This document shows positions 7,753 through 16,072 of a stretch of DNA of 22,465 bases, in pieces. Position numbers and translations under genes: made by a program. Source of the stretch: Candidatus Competibacteraceae bacterium (GTDB lineage: Bacteria; Pseudomonadota; Gammaproteobacteria; Competibacterales; Competibacteraceae); the NCBI GenBank assembly GCA_007120095.1, contig SKOM01000204.1, positions 1 through 22,465 on the forward strand, read 5' to 3'. The notes under the pieces were generated by a model. That model was not told the DNA's origin. It did not search any database and saw nothing but the letters and a program-made list of their open reading frames with translations. Numbering within the stretch: the stretch's first letter is position 1; each line of letters starts with the position of its first letter.

Positions 7753-8985
7753 ATGAGTGACAGCTATCTCTTTACTTCAGAATCTGTTTCAGAAGGCCAT
7801 CCTGACAAAGTCGCTGACCAAATTTCCGATGCCGTACTGGACGCCATGATTGCGCGTGATAAACACGCCCGAGTCGCGGTAGAAACTTTGGTCAAAACCG
7901 GTGTTGCCATCGTCGCTGGTGAGGTCACCACCAGTGCTTGGGTCGATTTAGAAGACCTAGTGCGTAAAGTCATCACGGATATCGGCTATGATTCCTCCCG
8001 TGTCGGTTTCGACGGTGCCACTTGCGGTGTACTGAATATCATCGGCAAACAAAGCGTAGACATTGCCGGGGGCGTTGATCGCGCTAAACCGGAAGACCAG
8101 GGTGCCGGTGATCAGGGCCTGATGTTTGGCTATGCCTGCAACGAAACCGAAGCTCTGATGCCGGCACCGATTCAACTCGCTCATCGTCTGGTAGAACGCT
8201 TAACCGAAGCTCGCAAATCGGGTCTGCTCAACTGGCTGCGTCCGGATGGAAAATCTCAGGTCAGTTGCCGCTATGTCAACGGGCAGGTCACCGGCATTGA
8301 CGCCGTAGTCGTCTCGACCCAGCATAACCCCGAGGTCAAACAATCGGATCTGCATGAAGCGGTGATGGAGTTGATCATCAAGCATGTCATTCCCAGCGAA
8401 TTACTGCATCGCGACACCAAATTCCATATCAACCCCACAGGCAGTTTCGTCATCGGCGGCCCGGTGGGCGATTGCGGATTGACGGGGCGTAAAATCATTG
8501 TCGATACCTATGGTGGCATGGCCCGCCACGGCGGCGGAGCCTTCTCAGGCAAGGATCCGTCCAAAGTCGATCGTTCCGCCACCTATGCCGGACGCTATGT
8601 GGCCAAGAATATCGTCGCGGCCGGTCTGGCGGATAAATGCGAAATTCAAATCAGTTACGCCATCGGGGTTGCCGAACCCACTTCAATTTCGGTGACCACC
8701 TTCGGCACCGGCAGAGTATCCGATGAGCGCATTGTGCAACTGGTCCGAGCCCATTTTGACCTGCGTCCCTACGCGATCAGCCGGATGCTGGATTTGCTGC
8801 ACCCGATGTTTCAGGCGACCGCCGCTTACGGCCATTTTGGCCGCCGGCCCCAAGACATGACCTACACCTGGGTCGATAATGACCAAACCGAACAAACCGA
8901 AACCTTCACCGCGTTCACCTGGGAACGTACTGATAAAGCCGAGGCTCTACGAGCTGACGCCGGACTAAAAGGAGAACCGTCATGA
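7753..8985 (+). CDS. metK: S-adenosylmethionine synthase
   Basis: MetK makes S-adenosylmethionine from methionine and ATP in the cytoplasm. The 410-residue product has all the family landmarks: GHPDKVADQISDA (15-27) with the ATP/metal-binding His and Asp, GAGDQGLMFGYACNET (117-132), and the phosphate-binding loop GGGAFSGKDPSKVDRSA (260-276). It is somewhat longer than the 384-residue E. coli enzyme, with the extra length spread in loops and at the C-terminus. The start is fixed by GAGGA about 10 bases upstream and by the typical N-terminus YLFTSESVSEGHPDK. Its TGA overlaps the ahcY ATG by four bases (ATGA), so the two are translationally coupled. Confidence 0.98.
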   Translation: MSDSYLFTSESVSEGHPDKVADQISDAVLDAMIARDKHARVAVETLVKTGVAIVAGEVTTSAWVDLEDLVRKVITDIGYDSSRVGFDGATCGVLNIIGKQSVDIAGGVDRAKPEDQGAGDQGLMFGYACNETEALMPAPIQLAHRLVERLTEARKSGLLNWLRPDGKSQVSCRYVNGQVTGIDAVVVSTQHNPEVKQSDLHEAVMELIIKHVIPSELLHRDTKFHINPTGSFVIGGPVGDCGLTGRKIIVDTYGGMARHGGGAFSGKDPSKVDRSATYAGRYVAKNIVAAGLADKCEIQISYAIGVAEPTSISVTTFGTGRVSDERIVQLVRAHFDLRPYAISRMLDLLHPMFQATAAYGHFGRRPQDMTYTWVDNDQTEQTETFTAFTWERTDKAEALRADAGLKGEPS

Positions 8986-10271
8986 GTCAAGACTACAAAG
9001 TTGCCGATATAGACCTTGCCGCGTGGGGCCGCAAGGAAATCGAAATGGCTGAGATTGAAATGCCAGGGCTGATGGCACTGCGCGAAGAATACGGTGCCCG
9101 TCAGCCGCTGAAAGGCACCCGCATCGCCGGTTGTCTGCACATGACGATCCAGACCGCCGTATTGATCGAAACCTTGACCGCGCTCGGTGCTGAAGTCCGC
9201 TGGTCATCGTGCAATATTTTCTCTACCCAGGATCAGGCGGCTGCCGCGGTCGCCGCCGCCGGGATTCCGGTATTCGCGTGGAAAGGGGAAACAGAGGACG
9301 AGTACTGGTGGTGTGTGGAGCAAACCATCCACGGTCCTAATGGCTGGACGCCAAATATGATTCTCGATGACGGCGGTGATCTCACCCAGGTCATGCACAC
9401 TCAATACCCCGAATTCATGGCTGAAGTGCGCGGTATTTCCGAAGAGACCACCACCGGGGTATTGCGTTTATACGATATGGCGAAACAGGGCACCCTGCTG
9501 TGCCCGGCCATCAATGTGAATGACTCGGTGACCAAATCAAAATTTGATAATAAATACGGCTGCCGTGAGTCGCTGGTTGATGGCATCCGCCGTGCCACCG
9601 ATGTCATGATGGCCGGGAAAATTGCCATGGTCTGCGGCTACGGCGATGTCGGCAAAGGTTCGGCAGAGTCACTGCGCCGGGCCGGCTGTCGGGTGATGGT
9701 CTCCGAAGCCGATCCCATCTGTGCCTTGCAAGCGGCCATGGAAGGTTATGAAGTGGTCACTATGGAAGACGCCGCACCACGGGCGGATATTTTCGTCACC
9801 GCCACGGGCAACACTGGTGTCATTACCATCGATCATATGCGGGCGATGAAAGACCGGGCGATTGTCTGTAATATCGGCCATTTCGATAATGAAATCCAAG
9901 TTGATGCGCTGAAAAACTACAAGTGGGATAATATCAAACCACAGGTTGACCAAATTGAATTCCCCAACGGCAAAAAAATGATTTTGCTCGCCGAGGGGCG
10001 TTTGGTGAATTTAGGCTGTGGTACCGGCCATCCCAGCTTTGTCATGAGCGCCTCGTTCTCCAATCAGGTGCTGGCGCAAATGGAACTGTGGAATAACCAC
10101 AGCCAGTATGAAAAACAAGTCTATGTGTTACCTAAACACCTCGATGAAAAAGTCGCGGCTTTGCACCTGGACAAACTCGGTGCCCAACTCACTCAACTCA
10201 CGCCCGAGCAAGCGGAGTACATTGGAGTCAGTCCCACAGGGCCGTTCAAAAACCACGAGTACCGCTACTGA
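8982..10271 (+). CDS. ahcY: Adenosylhomocysteinase
   Basis: AhcY (SahH) is an NAD-containing cytoplasmic enzyme that splits S-adenosylhomocysteine into homocysteine and adenosine, relieving product inhibition of methyltransferases. The 429-residue product shows NVNDSVTKSKFDNKYG (178-193) with the catalytic Lys/Asp, the NAD-binding GYGDVGKG (219-226), and the C-terminal Lys/Tyr tail ending HEYRY. It is the shorter class that lacks the roughly 40-residue insert of some bacterial and plant enzymes. A strong AAAGGAG lies just before the ATG, which overlaps the metK stop. Presence of AhcY implies one-step SAH recycling rather than the Pfs/LuxS route of E. coli, though Pfs elsewhere in the genome cannot be excluded. 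Confidence 0.98.
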   Translation: MSQDYKVADIDLAAWGRKEIEMAEIEMPGLMALREEYGARQPLKGTRIAGCLHMTIQTAVLIETLTALGAEVRWSSCNIFSTQDQAAAAVAAAGIPVFAWKGETEDEYWWCVEQTIHGPNGWTPNMILDDGGDLTQVMHTQYPEFMAEVRGISEETTTGVLRLYDMAKQGTLLCPAINVNDSVTKSKFDNKYGCRESLVDGIRRATDVMMAGKIAMVCGYGDVGKGSAESLRRAGCRVMVSEADPICALQAAMEGYEVVTMEDAAPRADIFVTATGNTGVITIDHMRAMKDRAIVCNIGHFDNEIQVDALKNYKWDNIKPQVDQIEFPNGKKMILLAEGRLVNLGCGTGHPSFVMSASFSNQVLAQMELWNNHSQYEKQVYVLPKHLDEKVAALHLDKLGAQLTQLTPEQAEYIGVSPTGPFKNHEYRY

Positions 10272-10282
10272 CGGATCACGTT

Positions 10283-11128
10283 ATGGCTCACCCCAACCCA
10301 GTCATCAGTTGCGAGTTTTTCCCGCCTGTCGACGCTGATGCCTTGCAGAGATTGCAGCAGACTGCCGAGCGATTGCAGGCCATTAAGCCCGAATATTTTT
10401 CGGTAACCTATGGCGCTGGCGGCACCACCCAAGAGCGTACTTTGGCAACTGTATTCACGTTACAGGAACACAGCCGTATTCCGGTTGCTCCGCATTTGAC
10501 CTGTATCGGCTCAACTCGCAGCGGCGTGCGTGAGATATTGGCACACTATCAGCAGCGGGGCATTAATCGTCTGGTGGCTTTGCGCGGCGATTTACCGTCC
10601 GGCACTCAGTCCATCGGTGAATTACGTTACGCCAATGAACTGGTCGAGTTCATCCGTACCAGCACGGGAGACTATTTTCACATTGAAGTGGCGGCTTATC
10701 CGGAATTTCACCCGCAGGCGGACAGCCCCGAGCGCGATTTACAGCATTTTCAGCGCAAAATTCAAGCCGGGGCCAATGCGGCGATTACCCAATATTTCTT
10801 CAATGCCGACGGCTATTTTCGCTTTTTAGACGATTGTCAGCGCTTAAGCATTGAGATACCGATTGTGCCGGGTATTATGCCGATCACGAATTTCCGCCAA
10901 CTGGCGCGGTTTTCCGACCGCTGTGGCGCGGAAATCCCGCGTTGGCTACGCCAAAGATTAGAACATTTCGGCGACGACCGAGCGGCTTTGTGTGCCTTTG
11001 GCGAGGATGTGATCAGTGCCTTGTGCCAGCGGTTGCTGGAACACGGCGCACCGGGTTTGCATTTTTACAGCATGAACCGCGCTGATCCGACGCTGGCCAT
11101 TTGCCGTAATCTCGGACTCAGCGCCTGA
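10283..11128 (+). CDS. metF: 5,10-methylenetetrahydrofolate reductase
   Basis: MetF is an FAD enzyme that reduces methylene-tetrahydrofolate to 5-methyl-tetrahydrofolate, the methyl donor for methionine synthase. The 281-residue TIM-barrel protein carries CEFFPP with catalytic Glu11, VTYGAGGTT (41-49), ALRGDLP with flavin-contacting Asp103, and IVPGIMPITNF. It is slightly shorter than E. coli MetF (296). It begins 11 bases after the ahcY stop with no obvious Shine-Dalgarno, so it probably depends on coupling to ahcY. With metK and ahcY it closes most of the activated-methyl cycle. Methionine synthase is not in this window. Confidence 0.96.
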   Translation: MAHPNPVISCEFFPPVDADALQRLQQTAERLQAIKPEYFSVTYGAGGTTQERTLATVFTLQEHSRIPVAPHLTCIGSTRSGVREILAHYQQRGINRLVALRGDLPSGTQSIGELRYANELVEFIRTSTGDYFHIEVAAYPEFHPQADSPERDLQHFQRKIQAGANAAITQYFFNADGYFRFLDDCQRLSIEIPIVPGIMPITNFRQLARFSDRCGAEIPRWLRQRLEHFGDDRAALCAFGEDVISALCQRLLEHGAPGLHFYSMNRADPTLAICRNLGLSA

Positions 11129-11141
11129 ACACAAGCACTCG

Positions 11142-11150
11142 TGCTATCAT
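11142..11150 (+). promoter_or_regulatory. Possible extended -10 promoter for the rhodanese operon
   Basis: TGCTATCAT is a near-consensus extended -10 element (TG, one base, TATCAT), 40 bases before the ATG at 11190. No convincing -35 box precedes it, which is tolerated by extended -10 promoters. The short GCAC/GTGC repeat at 11135-11144 overlaps it. Confidence 0.35.
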
Positions 11151-11189
11151 CCGCACACTTTTGTCACTTGGTTGATACATAAACTCATC

Positions 11190-11615
11190 ATGGCTGAATT
11201 TATCGATTTTGCAATACGCCACTGGTATCTATTTCTCGGACTGTTTGTGGTTCTGGGGTTACTGGTTGGCGGTGAAGTGCTGCGCAAGCTGCGCGGTGTC
11301 AATGCGGTCAATCCCACCCAGGCCCTGCAGTTGATTAATCACGAAGACGCCATTGTGGTGGATATTCGCGATCTGAGCGAGTATAAGAAGGGCCATTTAC
11401 CTGAATCGCGGCATATTCCCCTGCGGGAGCTGGATCAACGCATGAAGGAACTCAACAAGTTCCGACAAAAACCGATCATTGTGTATTGCCTGACGGATAC
11501 CCGCGCCAGTACGGCCGGCGGCAAGCTGAAAAAAGCCGGTTTTGAATCCGTTCACAGTCTCCGTGGTGGCTTGGCCGCCTGGCAAAACGCTAGCCTACCG
11601 GTGACCAAAAAATGA
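11190..11615 (+). CDS. yibN: Membrane-anchored rhodanese-like protein (YibN type)
   Basis: A 141-residue protein with one N-terminal membrane helix (about residues 13-29, WYLFLGLFVVLGLLVGG) followed by a single cytoplasmic rhodanese domain. The active-site loop is C100-LTDT-R105, the six-residue CX4R loop of sulfurtransferase rhodaneses, so it is probably catalytically competent. Its natural sulfur donor and acceptor are unknown. The first gene of a conserved block with grxC, secB and gpsA, it matches E. coli yibN in order and topology. I prefer the ATG at 11190 to an in-frame TTG at 11172, although neither has a clear ribosome site. Its stop overlaps the grxC start by four bases. Confidence 0.9.
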   Translation: MAEFIDFAIRHWYLFLGLFVVLGLLVGGEVLRKLRGVNAVNPTQALQLINHEDAIVVDIRDLSEYKKGHLPESRHIPLRELDQRMKELNKFRQKPIIVYCLTDTRASTAGGKLKKAGFESVHSLRGGLAAWQNASLPVTKK

Positions 11616-11887
11616 CTCAAACCGCTGATGTGGAAGTTTATTTCTCGACATTTTGCCCGTTTTGTCGCTGGGCTAAGGCGTTATTAGATCGCAAACAGAT
11701 TGAATACACGCTGTACAATATTGATCAAGATCCCAGCCGCCGCCGGGAAATGACGCAGCGCAGCCAACGCACCAGTGTGCCGCAAATATTCATTGATCAG
11801 CAGCCCATCGGCGGATTCGATGAGTTGTCTACGCTCGACCGCTCAGGCCAGCTCGATCAACTATTGACCGGCACCACACCCCATTAA
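11612..11887 (+). CDS. grxC: Glutaredoxin 3
   Basis: A 91-residue glutathione-dependent thiol-disulfide oxidoreductase of the cytoplasm. The dithiol active site is C15-P-F-C18 (E. coli GrxC has CPYC). The cis-proline loop TSVPQIFI and the glutathione-binding GGFDEL follow at the expected spacing. The length is normal for the family. Its ATG overlaps the TGA of the rhodanese gene, so translation is coupled. That pairing of a rhodanese with a glutaredoxin suggests shared sulfur/redox work. Confidence 0.96.
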   Translation: MTQTADVEVYFSTFCPFCRWAKALLDRKQIEYTLYNIDQDPSRRREMTQRSQRTSVPQIFIDQQPIGGFDELSTLDRSGQLDQLLTGTTPH

Positions 11888-11904
11888 CCCAGGAGATTTT
11901 TATT

Positions 11905-12399
11905 ATGAGCGAGGCTCAGCAGCCCCAGCAGCGTTTTCAAATTCAGAAAATTTTTACTAAGGATATTTCCTTTGAAATTCCCGGAGCACCGCAGATTTTT
12001 CAAGAGCTGCAGAAAGGCTGGAAACCGAACATCAATATGCAGCTCAATACCAACACCCAGCGGCTGTCCGAGACCAGCCATGAAGTCGTGCTCAGCCTAA
12101 CACTGACCGCCAAACAGGACGACAAAACGGCTTTTCTGATTGAGCTGCATCAAGCCGGTCTCTTTGCCTTGGAAAATTTCTCAGAACAACAACTCGGTGC
12201 CACCTTGGGTGCATTCTGCCCCAGTGTGTTATTCCCTTATGCCCGCGAATGCGTGGACTCGCTGTTGCTACGCGGCGGTTTTCCGCCCTTGACGCTGGCT
12301 CCGGTCAACTTCGAAGCTTTATACATGCAGCGCATGCAGCAACAGCAACAAGCGGCTCAAGCAGGTAATGGGGCCGAAGCCGCTGCGCCTCAGGCTTAA
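11905..12399 (+). CDS. secB: Protein-export chaperone SecB
   Basis: SecB is a cytoplasmic tetrameric chaperone that holds precursors unfolded and hands them to SecA. The 164-residue product has the family core FQIQKIFTKDISFEIPGAP (residues 12-30), LTAKQDDKTAFLIELHQAGLF (the ligand groove strand) and the FPYARECVDSLLLRGGFPPL helix region. The C-terminal tail is rich in Gln and Ala (residues 145-164), a few residues longer than the 155-residue E. coli protein, where the tail binds SecA. A good AGGAG lies about 10 bases before the ATG. SecB is largely confined to Proteobacteria, in keeping with the lineage call. Confidence 0.97.
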   Translation: MSEAQQPQQRFQIQKIFTKDISFEIPGAPQIFQELQKGWKPNINMQLNTNTQRLSETSHEVVLSLTLTAKQDDKTAFLIELHQAGLFALENFSEQQLGATLGAFCPSVLFPYARECVDSLLLRGGFPPLTLAPVNFEALYMQRMQQQQQAAQAGNGAEAAAPQA

Positions 12400-12402
12400 C
12401 CC

Positions 12403-13398
12403 ATGAGTATGCCCGTCGCTGTGCTCGGTGCCGGCTCTTGGGGCACAGCGCTGGCCTTACAGTTGCTGCGCACCGGCCAAACGGTGCGTTTGTGGGGTCA
12501 TCGTCCCGAACACATCGCTCAATTGCAGGCCGAACGCTGTAACACCCGCTTTTTGCCCGATGTACCACTGCCGGATTCGCTGCAACTCAGTGCGGAGTTG
12601 GCCACGGTCCTCGATGGGGTCAAACTGGTGCTGGTCGTGGTGCCCAGCCATGCGTTTGCCGCCACTTTACAGCAGGTACACCCCTATTTACCCGCAGATT
12701 GTGATCTGGCATGGGCCACCAAAGGACTGGATCCCAACAGCCACTGTCCCCTGCATAAAGTCGCTCAGCAGCATGTCGGCCCTACCCACGCACTGGCGGT
12801 GATCTCCGGACCCAATTTTGCCCGCGAAGTCGCCTTGGGTTTACCAACAGCCTTGACGGTAGCCAGCCACACGCCTGAATGCGCTGAACGGGTCGCCCGT
12901 TTGCTGCATGGTGAGACCCTGCGCGCCTACACCAGCACCGATATGGTCGGGGTTGAACTGGGCGGAGCGATTAAAAACATCCTGGCCATTGCCACCGGCA
13001 TCGCTGATGGCCTGGGTTGTGGGGCCAATGCCCGTGCAGCCGTCATCACCCGCGGACTCGCCGAACTGGTGCGCTTGGGCGAAGCACTGGGCGGACAGCG
13101 CGAGACCTTTATGGGTCTGACGGGAGTCGGTGATTTGGTGCTCACTTGCACCGATGATCAATCACGCAACCGCCGCTTTGGCTTGACCATCGGGCGTGGC
13201 CAAGGCCAGGCCCAGGCCAAAGCATCCATTGGTCTGGTTGAAGGGGCGCATGCCGTAAGGGCAGTGCTACACCTCGCCGCCCAAAACCATGTCGAAATGC
13301 CGATCTGCGAACAGGTCGGTGCCATCCTGTATCAAGACCGTTCCCCACAAGAAGCACTGCAACGTCTGCTCGCCCGCCCCCTGCGGCCCGAAGCCTAG
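12403..13398 (+). CDS. gpsA: Glycerol-3-phosphate dehydrogenase [NAD(P)+]
   Basis: GpsA reduces dihydroxyacetone phosphate to sn-glycerol-3-phosphate, the backbone for phospholipids. The 331-residue product starts with the Rossmann loop VAVLGAGSWGTALA (GxGxxG at 9-14). It carries SGPNFAREVA (135-144), the catalytic Lys191 in GGAIKNILAIATG, and the substrate-binding GLTGVGDLVLTCTDDQSRN. It begins 3 bases after the secB stop, as in E. coli. It is probably the last gene of the block, since the next gene is on the opposite strand. Confidence 0.97.
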   Translation: MSMPVAVLGAGSWGTALALQLLRTGQTVRLWGHRPEHIAQLQAERCNTRFLPDVPLPDSLQLSAELATVLDGVKLVLVVVPSHAFAATLQQVHPYLPADCDLAWATKGLDPNSHCPLHKVAQQHVGPTHALAVISGPNFAREVALGLPTALTVASHTPECAERVARLLHGETLRAYTSTDMVGVELGGAIKNILAIATGIADGLGCGANARAAVITRGLAELVRLGEALGGQRETFMGLTGVGDLVLTCTDDQSRNRRFGLTIGRGQGQAQAKASIGLVEGAHAVRAVLHLAAQNHVEMPICEQVGAILYQDRSPQEALQRLLARPLRPEA

Positions 13399-13440
13399 CA
13401 CCTTGCACTGGAGATTATCGGGACAATGTACGCTGCGGTA

Positions 13441-13474
13441 GGGGCGGTTGGAACTGCCCCGACTCGGTGTTTTT
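13441..13474 (+). terminator. Probable terminator between gpsA and ppx
   Basis: GGGGCGGTT (13441-13449) pairs with AACTGCCCC (13452-13460) with one G-U wobble and a tight loop. A five-T run follows at 13470-13474, touching the stop codon of the opposing gene. The 9-base gap between stem and T-run is longer than ideal, so termination may be partial. On the minus strand no T-run follows, so it would serve mainly the gpsA side. Confidence 0.45.
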
Positions 13475-14987
13475 AGGCAAAATCCAGCCTCCAGCCGACT
13501 TTGCGCAGATACTCAGCTTCGGTCGCTAGATCCGCCTCAGTCAGCGGATGATCACGCAACCAGCCTGCGGGAAAGGACAACCGTAAACCACTTTTTTTCG
13601 CCTTGACCCGTATCTCCGGCAACACCTGACGGCGATGACCGCGATGGAGCAATACCGCCAGACGCAACAGTATCGACAAGCGTTGCACCGGTGATTGCAA
13701 ATCGTCCGGGAGCCGACGAAACACTTTGCGGGGAAATTTACGCCGATGGCTACGGACTAAGGCTGCGATGCGCTGCTGTTCACCACTCGAAAAACCGGGC
13801 AAATCAGAATGACGGACAATATATGCGCCATGCTGATGGTAGCGGCTATGGGCAATGGACAAGCCAATCTCGTGCACCTGCGCGGCCCACGTTAACTCAT
13901 CCGCAAAGCGGCTATCCTCCAAACCCCAAGGTTTAGCCACTTGCTGATAAAGATCGTGCACGGTGGCCACTACCCGTTCGGCTTGGGCCTTATCCACCGT
14001 ATAGCGTTGGGAGAGCATCGTGATGGTGCGCTCGCGCACGTCCTCTTGACGGCTGCGCCCCAGCAAATCGTAAACCACCCCCTCACGCAACGCACCATCG
14101 GCCACATCGAGGTGCTCAATACCCAAGGACTCCACCACTCCTTGCAGCACCACAAAGCCACCGGTCAGCACACTGGCCCGTTCGCTGCTCAGGGCCCAAC
14201 GGTCGGCCAGCGCCTGAGTGCATGAGCCAGTCTCCAATAGCGCATCCCGCAAATGACCCAAGGCTTCACGAGTAATGCCTTCCTCACACCAGCCCTCATC
14301 CACCACGATATCGCGGATGGTCCGGATCGTGCCGGAAGCCCCCATAACCGCTGACCAGCCTAAGCTCTGATAGGCTTCCAGCACGGACTCCATCTCCAAC
14401 TTAACGGCCAGATCCGCACTGGCCAAGGCTGCCTCGCGCGCGGATTGATCACCGGTCACAAAGGCTTTACGCCAGAAATAGCGCCGTGTCATGCTGACAC
14501 AGCCCATATTCAGGCTTTGTAACTGCAAGGGTTTAAACCCCTCACCGATAATCAGCTCAGTGCTCCCGCCGCCGATATCAATCACCAAACGCCGCCCATC
14601 CACCCCGGCACTGGTATGGGCAATACCCAGATAAATCAGCCGCGCTTCCTCGACGCCGCTGATCACTTCAATAGGATGCCCGACCACCCGCTCGGCTCGG
14701 GCTAAGAAAGCGGCACCGTTGCGGGCCTGACGCAGGGTATTGGTGCCCACGATACGCACTCTGGATTCAGGCATATCGCGCAACCGCTGACTGAACCGCC
14801 CCAAACAGGCCAAAGCCCGCTGGCGGGCGGCCCGGCTCAGGTTGTTCTGCTCGTCCAGCCCTGCTGCCAACTGCACCATTTCCTTAAAACGATCAATAAT
14901 CTGTAAATTTCCATCAACTTCACGGGCAATAATCATGTGAAAGCTATTTGAACCGAGATCAATGGCAGCAATGGTGGAAGTGGGCAT
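13473..14987 (-). CDS. ppx: Exopolyphosphatase (Ppx/GppA family)
   Basis: An actin/Hsp70-like phosphatase that removes terminal phosphates from polyphosphate or hydrolyses pppGpp. The 504-residue product has AIDLGSNSFHMII at the N-terminus (phosphate loop 1), the SGVEEARLIYLG block (110-121) carrying the catalytic Glu, and DIGGGSTELIIG (137-148, phosphate loop 2). It also has an HD-like C-terminal region with HEIGLSIAHSRYHQHGAYI. Length falls between E. coli Ppx (513) and GppA (494), so the two cannot be told apart by eye; I favour Ppx because of the full C-terminal domains. The start is fixed by CAGGAG about 7 bases upstream. It is divergent from trxB across a 79-base gap and no ppk gene is adjacent. 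Confidence 0.93.
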   Translation of the reverse strand: MPTSTIAAIDLGSNSFHMIIAREVDGNLQIIDRFKEMVQLAAGLDEQNNLSRAARQRALACLGRFSQRLRDMPESRVRIVGTNTLRQARNGAAFLARAERVVGHPIEVISGVEEARLIYLGIAHTSAGVDGRRLVIDIGGGSTELIIGEGFKPLQLQSLNMGCVSMTRRYFWRKAFVTGDQSAREAALASADLAVKLEMESVLEAYQSLGWSAVMGASGTIRTIRDIVVDEGWCEEGITREALGHLRDALLETGSCTQALADRWALSSERASVLTGGFVVLQGVVESLGIEHLDVADGALREGVVYDLLGRSRQEDVRERTITMLSQRYTVDKAQAERVVATVHDLYQQVAKPWGLEDSRFADELTWAAQVHEIGLSIAHSRYHQHGAYIVRHSDLPGFSSGEQQRIAALVRSHRRKFPRKVFRRLPDDLQSPVQRLSILLRLAVLLHRGHRRQVLPEIRVKAKKSGLRLSFPAGWLRDHPLTEADLATEAEYLRKVGWRLDFA

Positions 14988-15066
14988 GTAAAACTCCTGG
15001 GGTTAACAAAGTGGGCACAGAATACGGTATCTTTAACCCTTAAAACAGCCGATACAGGAAATTTTG
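14988..15066. promoter_or_regulatory. ppx/trxB divergent intergenic region with inverted repeat
   Basis: Both promoters must fit in or near this 79-base gap. A 7-bp inverted repeat, GGGTTAA (15000-15006) and TTAACCC (15033-15039), brackets its middle. Ribosome sites are seen at each edge: CAGGAG on the minus strand for ppx and CAGGAAA for trxB. The repeat may be an operator or chance. I could not fix either -35/-10 pair. Confidence 0.3.
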
Positions 15067-16026
15067 ATGAGCCCCACTCGACACTGCCGATTATTAATCT
15101 TAGGCTCAGGCCCTGCCGGTTATACGGCGGCCGTCTACGCCGCCCGCGCCAACTTAGCGCCGGTGATGATTACCGGCTTGCAGCCGGGTGGGCAATTGAC
15201 CCAGACCACCGATGTCGATAACTGGCCTGGCGATGCCGATGGCGTGCAAGGTCCCGAGCTGATGGAGCGTATGCTAAAACATGCCCAACGCTTTGACACC
15301 GAAGTCATCTTTGATCATATTCACCGTGCTGAGCTCGGCCACCGCCCCTTGCGTCTGGTCGGCGACAGCGGCACCTACACCTGTGATGCCTTGATTATCG
15401 CCACCGGAGCCAGCGCCCGTTATCTGGGGCTGGACTCAGAACAAGCGTTTATGGGTCGTGGTGTCTCAGCCTGCGCCACCTGCGACGGATTTTTCTACCG
15501 TAACCGGAGAGTTATCGTCGTAGGCGGCGGCAATACGGCGGTTGAAGAAGCCCTGTATCTGGCCAATATCGCGGCTGAAGTCACCGTCGTCCATCGCCGT
15601 CAGCAGTTTCGCGCTGAAAAAATCATGCTGAATCGGCTGCAGGAGCGAGTCGCTAAAGGTAATGTGCGTCTCAAACTGGATTGTGTCCTCGATGAAGTGT
15701 TGGGTGACTCCAGCGGCGTGACTGGTGCCCGGATCCGCAATGTGCATACCGACACCACTGAAACGCTCGATGTCCACGGCATTTTCATCGCCATCGGTCA
15801 TACGCCCAACACAGAATTATTTGCTGGCCAACTGGATATGCAAGGGGGCTATATCACCGTACACAGTGGTTTACAGGGTAATGCTACCGCCACCAGCCTC
15901 CCTGGTGTGTTTGCCGCAGGCGATGTCATGGATCATGTGTACCGCCAGGCCGTGACCTCGGCCGGCACCGGCTGCATGGCGGCATTGGACGCAGAGCGTT
16001 ATTTGGATAGCGAGGTGGGAAGCTGA
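15067..16026 (+). CDS. trxB: Thioredoxin-disulfide reductase
   Basis: TrxB is an FAD enzyme that uses NADPH to reduce thioredoxin. The 319-residue product shows LGSGPAGYTAAVYAARANL (FAD loop, from residue 12), the redox-active C136-A-T-C139-D, the NADPH-binding GGGNTAVEEA (153-162) with HRR (176-178) for the 2'-phosphate, and the C-terminal FAD block VFAAGDVMD. This is the low-molecular-weight bacterial type. The ATG at 15067 is preferred to an in-frame TTG directly before it, with AGGAAA about 8 bases upstream. A LysR gene starts 46 bases downstream on the same strand, but it looks like part of the next module. Confidence 0.96.
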   Translation: MSPTRHCRLLILGSGPAGYTAAVYAARANLAPVMITGLQPGGQLTQTTDVDNWPGDADGVQGPELMERMLKHAQRFDTEVIFDHIHRAELGHRPLRLVGDSGTYTCDALIIATGASARYLGLDSEQAFMGRGVSACATCDGFFYRNRRVIVVGGGNTAVEEALYLANIAAEVTVVHRRQQFRAEKIMLNRLQERVAKGNVRLKLDCVLDEVLGDSSGVTGARIRNVHTDTTETLDVHGIFIAIGHTPNTELFAGQLDMQGGYITVHSGLQGNATATSLPGVFAAGDVMDHVYRQAVTSAGTGCMAALDAERYLDSEVGS

Positions 16027-16072
16027 ACTGTATTGGACCGATCAAGCCTTTGATTAAAGAGAACCCTTAACG

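Noticed and set aside
8862..9140. Minus-strand frame across the metK/ahcY junction
   Set aside because: It is antisense to two certain genes, with no motif or ribosome site.
13473..14987. Calling the gene gppA rather than ppx
   Set aside because: It cannot be excluded. Length and domain content slightly favour ppx, and the reader should treat the symbol as family-level.
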